A stretch of DNA of 64,000 nt from Algiphilus sp. (GCF_023145115.1 NZ_JAGLEJ010000036.1:1-64000), one strand, 5' to 3'; shown: positions 43,308-50,324, counted from the stretch's first letter. A program made the numbers and translations. Notes: generated by a model from the letters alone, not told the origin.

Positions 43308-43322
43308 GCACGGCCCGTGCCA
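43308..43322 (-). promoter_or_regulatory. Sigma54 promoter for the TPR/RND operon
   Basis: Minus-strand TGGCACGggccGTGC. The -24 box is perfect and the -12 GC is correctly spaced, with one mismatch (G for T). Expected start is near 43296, leaving a leader of about 130 bases. Confidence 0.78.
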
Positions 43323-43392
43323 ACCGCCCGGCCGCGGCGGAGCCCCGGTGGGGCGCGGGTCGCCGCGCGCGCCGGGCACGGTAGCGGTGCAT

Positions 43393-43407
43393 GCACGGAA
43401 TCCGTGC
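43393..43407. promoter_or_regulatory. Palindromic activator site between the divergent sigma54 promoters
   Basis: GCACGGAATCCGTGC, a perfect palindrome that fits the NtrC pattern GCAC-N7-GTGC. It lies about 70 bp from the left sigma54 element and about 100 bp from the right one, so one bound activator could serve both. Confidence 0.55.
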
Positions 43408-43509
43408 CCCACGTTAAGACGCCGTTGCGCCAATACGACACGCCCGGCGGCTGCCATGCCGTGCGCCACTCGGCGCGGAAGGCCTGCAGTGGCCTGACGG
43501 GACGCACTC

Positions 43510-43524
43510 TGGCACAGGCCTTGC
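43510..43524 (+). promoter_or_regulatory. Sigma54 promoter for the OmpA-cupredoxin gene
   Basis: TGGCACAggccTTGC, a full match to the -24/-12 consensus. Expected start is near 43536, upstream of two hexaloop hairpins and a terminator. Confidence 0.88.
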
Positions 43525-43569
43525 TTGACTCTCCCGTACGCGGCATGCAGCGGCATGTCACTGCGGTCT

Positions 43570-43611
43570 TGCGGCCACCGTCGGTCGCACATATTGGGAT
43601 AACGCCGTCCA
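43570..43611 (+). promoter_or_regulatory. ANTAR-type two-hairpin antiterminator before the OmpA-cupredoxin gene
   Basis: P1 (43570-43589) has a 7 bp stem with one G-U pair and the loop ACCGTC. P2 (43595-43611) pairs tggat (with one bulged g) to gtcca around the loop AACGCC. Both loops have six bases with A1 and G4, and the linker is only five bases. The second arm of P2 starts the terminator stem, so the two compete. Confidence 0.8.
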
Positions 43612-43649
43612 TCCCGTGCCGGGCTCCGGTACGCGATGGACTTTTTTTT
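43607..43649 (+). terminator. Leader terminator (attenuator) before the OmpA-cupredoxin gene
   Basis: Stem gtccatc (43607-43613) with gatggac (43635-43641), followed directly by eight T (43642-43649). It is a textbook intrinsic terminator 67 bases before the start codon and downstream of a sigma54 promoter, so it must be read through for expression. Confidence 0.92.
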
Positions 43650-43716
43650 GCTCGTTTCATGCGGCGCGCCGGCGCAGGAAAGACGCAACGACCGCCGCCA
43701 CAAGGGAGGGAGAAGC

Positions 43717-45396
43717 ATGCGCCATCCGGGGATCCCCACACGCGGCCCGATCCGCTCTTCGCTGCTTGCAGCCGGCCTCGCCGCCATGGCGGCGCACGCG
43801 CCCCTGGCGGGCGCCGATGTCCGGGAGCACAACTACTTCACGCCGATGCTGTCGTACGCCCTGGCCGATGACGACCGGCTCACCGACGATGGCTTCGGCG
43901 GCGTCATCGCACTGGGTTCGCGCTTCTCGCCCTACCTAGGCGCCGAGATCCGCGGCAGTTATCTGACCTTCGACAGCGACGAGGAAGAGCGCGGACTCGT
44001 CTGCGGTCTGCTGAACACTTGCCCGCAGGTCGACGACACCGAGCTCTACGGCGGCGGCATCGGCCTCAACCTGTATCCCTTCGCGGGCGGCCTCTATCTG
44101 CATGTCGACGCCATGGCGGGCACGCACGCGCAGTACCACGGCGGAGTCGGCTACGAGTTCGGCGGCGCATCCGGGATGTCCCTGGTCGCCGAGGCGCTCT
44201 ATCACATGAGCGAGGACTACGACGACACGCGCTTCAACCTGGGCCTCAAGTTCCCGTTCGGCGCATCCGCCGAGCCGGCGCCCGAGCCCGAACCCTACAT
44301 GCCGCCGCCCGCGCCCGAACCGGTGCGCGTGGTCGAGCCGCCCGACTGCGAACTGCCCGCAGGCACCGGTGAGCCCATCGACTTCGCGGGCTGCGAGATC
44401 GGCGACACCATCGTGCTGGAAGGCGTCAACTTCGATTTCGACAGGGCGACGCTGACCCCGGAGTCCACCGAACTGCTCGACCGGGTCATCGACGCCCTGC
44501 TGGCGCGCCCCGACATCAAGATCGAGGTACGCGGACATACCGACAGCATGGGCTCGGACAGCTACAACGAGGCACTCTCCGATCGCCGTGCCCACTCGGT
44601 GATGCGCTATCTGCAGGAAGGCGGCATCCCGTCGAACCGCATGACCGCGCGCGGCTTCGGCGAGTCCGAGCCCATCGCCGACAACGACACCGAGCTGGGC
44701 CGCTCGCGCAACCGACGCGCCGAACTCTACATCTCGGACGCCAACCCGCCCGAGAGCGGCACGACCACGGCACCGGCGCGCGCCGCCCCGACCATGGGTG
44801 ACGAGGTCGTCATCCGGGACGGCGCCTTCCAGCCCAACGAGCTGTACGTCACGCCCGGTACGCGCGTGAAGTGGCAGAACGAGACCAGTAGCAGCCAGAC
44901 GGTCGAGTTCTTCGGCGACTCCGCGAGCTACCGGATTCCGCCCGGCGACTTCTACAGCAAGGTCTTCGACCGGGTCGGCACCTACTCCTACGCATCGGGG
45001 ATCTACCCGGAGATGGAGACCGCGCGGATCATCGTCAAGCACGCCGAGGACATGCCGACCGCATCACCGGCACCCGCCCCGGCCCCCGACGCCGCGGAGG
45101 ACGACACCGTCGATGCGGTCGACGCCGCCATGGCGCAGAGCGGCGGCGCCGGCCGGACTGTCCGCATCGAGGGCTACTCCTACGTCCCGGCCACGATCAC
45201 CGTTCCCGCCGGGACCACGGTGACGTGGCAGAACAGCCCGGACAACCGTTCACACACCGTTTCGTCGCTGCCCGGCGGCGAGAGTGGTGCGCTGGCACCG
45301 GGGGCGAGCTTCTCGATGACCTTCGACACCCCCGGCACGTATCCCTACGGATGCGATTTCCATTCGGCGATGAGCGGCACCGTCGTCGTCGAGTAA
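43717..45396 (+). CDS. Outer-membrane OmpA-type protein fused to two cupredoxin domains
   Basis: A 559-residue exported protein (signal peptide about 1-33). Residues about 35-185 look like an OmpA-type eight-strand barrel. A Pro/Glu linker (185-210) leads to an OmpA peptidoglycan-binding domain (about 230-342, with HTDSMGSDSYNEALSDRRA). Two cupredoxin folds follow. The first (about 361-441) has lost all copper ligands (SYASGIYPEM). The second (about 480-559) keeps the type-1 copper set His513, Cys546, His549, Met552. The ATG at 43717 has a GGAGGGAGAAG site. It would hold a copper electron carrier at the cell wall or outer membrane. I know of no such fusion. Confidence 0.88.
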   Translation: MRHPGIPTRGPIRSSLLAAGLAAMAAHAPLAGADVREHNYFTPMLSYALADDDRLTDDGFGGVIALGSRFSPYLGAEIRGSYLTFDSDEEERGLVCGLLNTCPQVDDTELYGGGIGLNLYPFAGGLYLHVDAMAGTHAQYHGGVGYEFGGASGMSLVAEALYHMSEDYDDTRFNLGLKFPFGASAEPAPEPEPYMPPPAPEPVRVVEPPDCELPAGTGEPIDFAGCEIGDTIVLEGVNFDFDRATLTPESTELLDRVIDALLARPDIKIEVRGHTDSMGSDSYNEALSDRRAHSVMRYLQEGGIPSNRMTARGFGESEPIADNDTELGRSRNRRAELYISDANPPESGTTTAPARAAPTMGDEVVIRDGAFQPNELYVTPGTRVKWQNETSSSQTVEFFGDSASYRIPPGDFYSKVFDRVGTYSYASGIYPEMETARIIVKHAEDMPTASPAPAPAPDAAEDDTVDAVDAAMAQSGGAGRTVRIEGYSYVPATITVPAGTTVTWQNSPDNRSHTVSSLPGGESGALAPGASFSMTFDTPGTYPYGCDFHSAMSGTVVVE

Positions 45397-45418
45397 CCCG
45401 CCAACCGGAGAAACCGCT

Positions 45419-45772
45419 TTGCGCAATACCCGTCCGCCCCCCCGAGCACCGCTTCGCCGCCAGGGCCTCGCCCTGGCGGTGGGGCTCGCGACCATCGCCG
45501 GAACCGCTGGCGCGGCTTCCGGCAAGACCGCCGAAGTGGAGATCGTCGACTTCATGCGCTTCGACCCACTCGTGATCGAGGTCGAGCCGGGCACCACGGT
45601 GACCTGGACGAACTACGACGGCTCCAACCACTTCGTCAATGTCGACGGCGCCACCAGCCCGCGGCTCAAGATGGAGTCGAGCTGGTCGCACACCTTCAAC
45701 GAGCCCGGCACCTACACCTTCAAGTGCAACATCCACCACAAGATGAAGGAAGGCACCGTGATCGTGAAATAG
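45419..45772 (+). CDS. Small periplasmic cupredoxin
   Basis: A 117-residue exported blue-copper protein related to plastocyanin/amicyanin. The signal peptide covers about 1-32. Copper ligands His71, Cys103, His106 and Met109 are in place (CNIHHKM). The start is the rare codon TTG at 45419, chosen because a GGAG site lies nine bases before it and the signal peptide follows. It lies 22 bases after the OmpA-cupredoxin gene, so they share the promoter and may pass electrons to each other. Confidence 0.85.
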   Translation: MRNTRPPPRAPLRRQGLALAVGLATIAGTAGAASGKTAEVEIVDFMRFDPLVIEVEPGTTVTWTNYDGSNHFVNVDGATSPRLKMESSWSHTFNEPGTYTFKCNIHHKMKEGTVIVK

Positions 45773-45893
45773 CCCTGAGCGACGGCCCTCATCGGGCCGC
45801 CGACCAGGATCCTCTCCGGTCGCGCCGGGCACCCCGCCCGGCCGACCGCCATGTCTCTCCCGGTCGACGCAGGTTCCCCATGCATCGACCCTT

Positions 45894-45920
45894 AGCCCCG
45901 CAACCGCGGGGCTCTTTTTT
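45894..45920 (+). terminator. Intrinsic terminator of the cupredoxin unit
   Basis: An 8 bp stem (agccccgc/gcggggct, loop aacc) followed by a T-tract ending in six T (45915-45920). It ends transcription about 120 bases after the small cupredoxin gene. Confidence 0.92.
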
Positions 45921-46329
45921 GGGCAACCGCCGCACGCCGCAGCTGCGACACCCGGCAGGCGTCCCGGGAGCAAGCTTACCCCCGCGCGATCCCGCCGCAC
46001 CAGTCCGTGCGCCAGCGGCACCCGCGGATCCCGGCCCGGGCTCCCTCCCGGCATTGACGCAGCCTCGCCGCGCCCGGAGGCACGGGGATGCGGGGTCGTC
46101 GAACGGACGGACCCGGCCGCGCGCTGACGGGCGATCCGATGGCGGGGTTCCGACGATGACCGGCAGGAAGCCGAGGGCGCGCGACGTCAGCCGCGCACAG
46201 CGGTGATCGAGACGGTTGCGCATCGCGCCGGACCGGCATGCGAGCAGGCATTCGGGGGAAGCGGGATGTCCGCTCCCGGGCCCTGCGCACACGCCCCCGC
46301 CGGCATCGGCACCAGCATCGGCAGCAACG

Positions 46330-46359
46330 AAAAGACCCCGCCCTTGAAGGGACGGGGTC
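46330..46359 (-). terminator. Intrinsic terminator of the DUF3034-globin-FMN-PepSY operon
   Basis: On the minus strand a 7 bp stem (46353-46359 with 46334-46340) with an inner ccctt/aaggg stem is followed by ttttcgttg. It lies about 55 bases after the PepSY gene. Confidence 0.85.
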
Positions 46360-46413
46360 CGTCGGTCGCATTCGGGCGCAGCGGCGGCGATCACGCCGCC
46401 GCCACGGGTTCGC

Positions 46414-47331
46414 TCAGGAACGCCGACGTCGGTTCATGCGCCAGTACATCCAGACGCCGGTGATGCCCAGCACGATGGCGAGCACGCCGACAATGTTCAC
46501 GACCCACTTGCCGAAGTCGCCGAAGATCTGCCCGCTGTGCACATCCAGCAGCACGCGTTCGACCGACATGCTGGGTTGCGAGAACGGCATCAGCGCCTCG
46601 CGCTCGGCCTCGGCGAGCGCTTCCGCCTCGGACCACCGGACGTCGGCAACGTCGTCCGCGGGCTGCCAGGTGAAGCCACCGTCGGTGCTGGCGTAGGCGT
46701 CGTCGGCACCCGCCACCACCACGGCGCCGTCGGCGTCGCGCGTGCCCAGACGCCGCGGTTCGGAGACCGGCAGGACGGGAGAACGCAGCTCGTCGTAGAT
46801 GGCGCCTTCCTCGGTGAGCACGACCACCGAGCTGCGCGTGGCGATGAACAGCAGGGCCTGTTCGGGTCCCTCTCCCACCGCCATGCCGTGCGGATCGTTC
46901 ATGGCGTACTCGACGGCTTCGCCGTTCAGCACGATCGCATCGCCCGCCTTGGTGATCCAGTGTCCGCCCGCCTTGTAGCCCTCCTGCGGGGGCACCGCGC
47001 TCAGCCCGTACAACCCGTTGGTCACCCAGGGCCAGTCGATGCGCAGCGTGTCATAGCCCCACGGCGCGCTCTGGTTGATGAGCAGCCCGGTCGCACCGAG
47101 CCAGGTCATGAACAGGAAGGCCGCCAGACCCGCGCGCTGATGCCACTTGCGCAGCTTCATGGTGAGGTTCTGACGCGGCCGCGCCGGGCGCTGCCGCGAC
47201 GACGCGTTGCCGGTCACGCGGTCGCGGAACTGGCGTAGGGGTTTGGGAATCACGGTGCGCATTCTGGATCGGGCGGTCGAGTGCGCCGTCTCCGGGGCGG
47301 CGCCTGAGGTCGCGGTGTTGCTGTCGGGCAT
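46414..47331 (-). CDS. PepSY-associated membrane protein
   Basis: A 305-residue inner-membrane protein. The N-terminal 55 residues are cytosolic and basic. Span 1 (about 62-84) starts with the PepSY_TM pattern KLRKWHQRAGLAAFLF. About 180 periplasmic residues follow, then a C-terminal span (about 275-297, VVNIVGVLAIVLGITGVWMYW) and an Arg tail. Relatives pass electrons across the membrane or help periplasmic redox partners. It starts four bases after the FMN-binding gene, so the two are probably partners. The periplasmic part contains a repeat-like segment (ASTDGGFTWQP) reminiscent of BNR/sialidase blades. Confidence 0.8.
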   Translation of the reverse strand: MPDSNTATSGAAPETAHSTARSRMRTVIPKPLRQFRDRVTGNASSRQRPARPRQNLTMKLRKWHQRAGLAAFLFMTWLGATGLLINQSAPWGYDTLRIDWPWVTNGLYGLSAVPPQEGYKAGGHWITKAGDAIVLNGEAVEYAMNDPHGMAVGEGPEQALLFIATRSSVVVLTEEGAIYDELRSPVLPVSEPRRLGTRDADGAVVVAGADDAYASTDGGFTWQPADDVADVRWSEAEALAEAEREALMPFSQPSMSVERVLLDVHSGQIFGDFGKWVVNIVGVLAIVLGITGVWMYWRMNRRRRS

Positions 47332-47335
47332 GGCG

Positions 47336-47962
47336 CTACGGCACCAGCTGGTCGAAGACGATCGCGGTCCGGGCCATGCGCTCCATCATCTCCACCGAGC
47401 GGGTGGCACCGGTGATGTTGTCGATGGGCTGGTCGAGGCCCTTGCCCTCGGCACGACCGCCGATGAGCTGATTGAGGAAGGAAGGCTCGCCAACCTCCTC
47501 GCCGCGCGACTCGCGATAGGTGAGCACGCGTGCGGCGACGATCTCGCCGTCCTTCACCACGAAGCCGCAGGTCGTGGGCTGATAGCCCTCCTTGCCGACA
47601 TCGTCGAAGATCCAGGCGGTACGCGCGCCGTCGGTCCAGTAGCGCAGACGCGGCTTGGGGAACGGCCGCGTGAACACTTCGCGGACCTGCTGCTGCTTGC
47701 CGCTGTCCAGCGTCAGGACCTGGGGCGCGGGCACATCGGAACCGAAGTGCTCCGCGAGGAACTCTTCGGGTTCCTGGAAATAGATGTAGAACTCGAACTT
47801 CTCCTCGGCGGCACTGGTGTTGGTCACGATGTCGGCGAGCATGATGACGGTGGCCATGCACAGTGCGGCGACTGCTGCCAGATCGAACGCCCCGAGGCGC
47901 CCTCTGTTGGTGCATTCCTGCGGTGCGGCACTGCGTGCAGCGCGCTTGGATTGATAACGCAT
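47336..47962 (-). CDS. Membrane-anchored FMN-binding flavoprotein
   Basis: A 208-residue protein with one N-terminal span (about 26-46) and a periplasmic FMN-binding domain. The motif DNITGATRS at 181-189 is the covalent flavinylation site (Thr187 takes FMN through ApbE), as in NqrC and RnfG. No ApbE gene is in the window. It would act as a one-electron flavin carrier in the periplasm. A GGGAGGGAAC site precedes the ATG at 47962. Neighbours are the PepSY protein (downstream) and the secreted globin (upstream). Confidence 0.87.
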   Translation of the reverse strand: MRYQSKRAARSAAPQECTNRGRLGAFDLAAVAALCMATVIMLADIVTNTSAAEEKFEFYIYFQEPEEFLAEHFGSDVPAPQVLTLDSGKQQQVREVFTRPFPKPRLRYWTDGARTAWIFDDVGKEGYQPTTCGFVVKDGEIVAARVLTYRESRGEEVGEPSFLNQLIGGRAEGKGLDQPIDNITGATRSVEMMERMARTAIVFDQLVP

Positions 47963-48022
47963 GTTCCCTCCCGGTCGGTGAACGCGTTGTCTTGTGAAGG
48001 TTCCCGCACGTCCTACGACATC

Positions 48023-48078
48023 GCACCGGCCCGGATCCGCCGGCCTGTATCAGCCCGGTCGGCGGTCCGGACCGGTGC
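48023..48078 (-). other. Long imperfect hairpin between the globin and flavoprotein genes
   Basis: The arms 48023-48043 and 48057-48078 can pair over about 20 positions with one bulge and few mismatches (outer pairs gcaccgg/ccggtgc). There is no T-tract. It may stabilise the 3' end of the globin message and set unequal expression of the operon genes. Confidence 0.55.
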
Positions 48079-48132
48079 GCTGCGTATCGCTGGCCGGCGG
48101 CAGACGGCACGCCTGCCGCCGGATGGGACCTG

Positions 48133-48636
48133 CTAGTTGGTGACGATATCGAAGGTGAAGGGCGCGAGCGCAGCGATGAGCTGGTTGCACTCGTAGTAGT
48201 GGTAGTTGACGCGCTCGCATGCGTTGTAGGCGGCTTCCACCACGGCGTTGAACTCCTCCATCGTGATCTGCAGATCGGCGTGGGCGGCGGCCATGCTGGC
48301 ACCCATGTACTCGTTGCCCTTGCCCAGGACACGCTGCTCGAGCTGCGTGTTCAGGGCGATCTGCCGCTCGATGTGGCCGAACTCATTGAAGATCGGGGCG
48401 ATGCGGTAGTCGAGTAGGATGTAGTGGAACAGCGCCTGAACCCAGGCGTTGATGCCGGCCTCGCCACCCATGTCCTCGACGATGCCGTCGGGGATGCCGA
48501 ACGGCGGGGTCTTGGCCTTGCCGCTCTCGGTGAACCGGTCGTCGCCGGGGTCCTGGGCCAGGGCCGGTGAGCTCGCCAGTGCGAGGCTCAGCGCGACCGC
48601 GGTCAACATGCTGCGGAAAAGCGGTTTGATGCTCAT
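48133..48636 (-). CDS. Exported group 1 truncated haemoglobin
   Basis: A 167-residue globin with a cleavable signal peptide (residues 1-28, ending SPALAQ), unusual because truncated globins are normally cytosolic. The two-on-two fold is recognisable: Tyr72 at position B10, Phe83 at CD1 and the proximal haem His119 in AAAHADLQIT. A cysteine pair (Cys140, Cys150) near the end could form a disulfide. It may bind O2 or NO or shuttle electrons in the periplasm. It lies between the DUF3034 gene (82-base gap) and the flavoprotein gene. Confidence 0.87.
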   Translation of the reverse strand: MSIKPLFRSMLTAVALSLALASSPALAQDPGDDRFTESGKAKTPPFGIPDGIVEDMGGEAGINAWVQALFHYILLDYRIAPIFNEFGHIERQIALNTQLEQRVLGKGNEYMGASMAAAHADLQITMEEFNAVVEAAYNACERVNYHYYECNQLIAALAPFTFDIVTN

Positions 48637-48718
48637 GAATGCAACTCCTGATGATCGGAAGGGATCATGTCGGTTGAAGGGCGGGCACCCCGCACCGCGC
48701 GGGGGGCCCGGGTCTGCG

Positions 48719-49762
48719 CTAGAACGTGGCGTGCAGCGAGACGTAGAAGCCGTGCTGCTCCGGGGTCAGGGTGATGTTCCCGAGCATCGCGTAGGCCATC
48801 GTGATCGAGTAGTTCTTGCTGGGCGCGAAGGCGAAGAAGACGTCGACCCAGTCGCTCTCGTCCTTCTGGGTCAGGGCGTCGCCCAGATCCAGATTGAGAC
48901 CATCCAGCAGATTGGTGACCGCCGTCAGGTCGATCCCCAACAGCTGGATACTGCGCTGGTCGAGGTTGTCGCCGTGCTGGGCATACTCCACGCCGATCGC
49001 CATGCGCTTGTTCAGCAGGTGCGCGATGGAGCCTTCGAGGCGGACCTCCTTGTCGTTGTCGTCAGCGCGACCGATGCCGTTCTGGTGGCCGAAGCCGGTC
49101 AGACCCGTCTGGTTGGCAGAGGTGTAGCGCGCCGTGATGTTGAACAGCGTGCTGATCGGGAAGAAGATCTTGGTCGCTGCGATGTAGCCCTCCCAGTCCT
49201 CGGACTCGGCAGCACCCAGCGTATTGAGCAGCTGCTCGTTGTCGTTGGACTTCCAGAAGCCGCCGATGGCGACCTGCGGGATCAGGCTGTGCGAGTCGTA
49301 GACCGCGTCACCGAAGAGCCGCAGCTTGGCGCCGAAGACGTCCATCTTGATGGTGGTGTTCCACGGCTCGATGCCGGCACCGGCACCATTGAGCGCGCTC
49401 AGCACCAGGCCGACGGTGTCGAAGGTGCCGGCGGTGGGCAGGACACTGCGCGTATAGGACAGCTCGAGACGATCGTAGAAGCCGATCTGGGCGCCGATCG
49501 TGTTGAGGCTGTAGTCGGGCAGATACGCGAAGGTGTAGCGGATGCCGCCATTGATGCCGTCACGCGTGCCGTAGCCGGCGATCGTGGCCCAGGGGGTGAT
49601 GCCACCACCACCCGCACCGTCGATCATGCCGACACCGCCGGTGAGTAGCACCTTGCCGTTGTCGTAGAAGCTCCAGGCGGGGCTGGAGCAGAGGGCCAGA
49701 CACAGTCCGAACAGGAGCGTCCGGGGCGTGATGGTTCGGCGGTTGCCTCTTGCGATAGTCAT
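48719..49762 (-). CDS. DUF3034 outer-membrane protein
   Basis: A 347-residue exported protein with a signal peptide of about 31 residues (TLLFGLCLALCSSPAWSF). The mature chain has the alternating strands of a beta-barrel and ends in FYVSLHATF, with the C-terminal Phe required for outer-membrane insertion. DUF3034 members have no known function. The ATG at 49762 has GGGAG upstream; the longer frame runs through the leader terminator. It heads the operon under the best sigma54 promoter of the window. Confidence 0.85.
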   Translation of the reverse strand: MTIARGNRRTITPRTLLFGLCLALCSSPAWSFYDNGKVLLTGGVGMIDGAGGGGITPWATIAGYGTRDGINGGIRYTFAYLPDYSLNTIGAQIGFYDRLELSYTRSVLPTAGTFDTVGLVLSALNGAGAGIEPWNTTIKMDVFGAKLRLFGDAVYDSHSLIPQVAIGGFWKSNDNEQLLNTLGAAESEDWEGYIAATKIFFPISTLFNITARYTSANQTGLTGFGHQNGIGRADDNDKEVRLEGSIAHLLNKRMAIGVEYAQHGDNLDQRSIQLLGIDLTAVTNLLDGLNLDLGDALTQKDESDWVDVFFAFAPSKNYSITMAYAMLGNITLTPEQHGFYVSLHATF

Positions 49763-49827
49763 GTATTTCTCCCTGCTTCCGAAGCGCCGTGGCGCCGTTG
49801 TGGTCTGCGTGCCGAAAGGCGTGGCAC

Positions 49828-49871
49828 AAAACAAAAAGTCCGCGCCCGGCTGCTGCCGAGTTCGCGGACTT
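49828..49871 (-). terminator. Leader terminator (attenuator) in front of the DUF3034 operon
   Basis: On the minus strand a 9 bp stem (49863-49871 with 49836-49844) and an inner cggc/gccg stem are followed by tttttgtttt. A strong terminator 66 bases before the start codon and downstream of the sigma54 promoter. Confidence 0.9.
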
Positions 49872-49904
49872 CGTCGTCGCATGGATCGGCGGCATTGCCG
49901 ATCC
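49864..49904 (-). promoter_or_regulatory. ANTAR-type antiterminator hairpins in the DUF3034 leader
   Basis: P1 (49883-49904) is a perfect 8 bp stem with the loop AATGCC (A1, G4). Immediately after it a weaker P2 can form between gcgac and gtccgc around GACGAA (G4 but not A1), and its second arm belongs to the terminator. The order and the two-base linker match the other leaders. Confidence 0.68.
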
Positions 49905-49950
49905 GTTATGGGTTGTCATACGCCCACTCTTGGCGTACGGGTACTTGGAA

Positions 49951-49965
49951 GCAATGCCCGTGCCA
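49951..49965 (-). promoter_or_regulatory. Sigma54 promoter for the DUF3034 operon
   Basis: Minus-strand TGGCACGggcaTTGC, a perfect consensus match with correct spacing. Expected start is near 49939, leaving about 175 bases of leader. Confidence 0.92.
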
Positions 49966-50116
49966 AACGTCACATTGCTGACGTTCAACCTTTTTAAACA
50001 GGGGTTTAGATCACCGTCGGCGTCACAGGCGCGCGATCATCCACCACCGCAGGTGACATCCGTCACCCGCTGTCGATGCAGCGTCCAACAGCTGTGCATC
50101 GATTGGATGCGGCACC

Positions 50117-50131
50117 GCACCATGCGAGTGC
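50117..50131 (-). promoter_or_regulatory. NtrC-like site upstream of the DUF3034 operon
   Basis: On the minus strand GCACT-N5-GGTGC, one base off the palindromic consensus. It is about 150 bp upstream of the -24 element, within the usual enhancer range. Confidence 0.5.
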
Positions 50132-50324
50132 GGGCGATGGTGCGCGCCCCTGCTGCAGCATTCCGGGGCGGGCCCCGACACCACGCGGGCGCCGAGTCGG
50201 GCGTGCCCCGGGCGCCGGCGGCGCCGGGCTCGGCACGGCACGCGGCGCGCCCGCATCACGACGGGGCGTCGGTCAGGGACGGAGCGTGCACCGCGCCCGG
50301 GCGCGGATGCGCGCGCCCTCAGTA

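Larger units (their letters stand above)
43164..43716. promoter_or_regulatory. Divergent control region of the TPR operon and the OmpA-cupredoxin gene
   Basis: No gene is seen in these 553 bases. From left to right it holds the minus-strand attenuator, P2 hairpin and sigma54 element, a shared palindrome at 43393-43407, then the plus-strand sigma54 element, two hexaloop hairpins and a terminator. The two halves mirror each other. Confidence 0.8.
45773..46413. other. Convergent spacer with two terminators
   Basis: No convincing gene is seen. A plus-strand terminator lies at 45894-45920 and a minus-strand one at 46330-46359. The 400 bases between (45930-46320) are GC-rich with no motif I can name. 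Overlapping frames here are arginine- and proline-rich and look like chance. Confidence 0.6.
49763..50324 (-). promoter_or_regulatory. Control region of the DUF3034 operon
   Basis: No gene is seen in these 562 bases. On the minus strand, from right to left, it holds an NtrC-like site (50117-50131), a sigma54 element, an AT-rich patch around 49990-50005, a hexaloop hairpin and a terminator. The part from 50140 to 50324 is GC-rich and unassigned. Confidence 0.7.

Noticed and set aside
45773..46413. Possible genes on both strands (about 130-200 codons)
   Set aside because: Between two convergent terminators; translations are Arg/Pro/Gly-rich without motif or ribosome-binding site.
49763..49882. 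N-terminal extension of the DUF3034 protein by 40 residues
   Set aside because: It would translate the leader terminator; the signal peptide begins near the ATG at 49762, which has its own ribosome-binding site.
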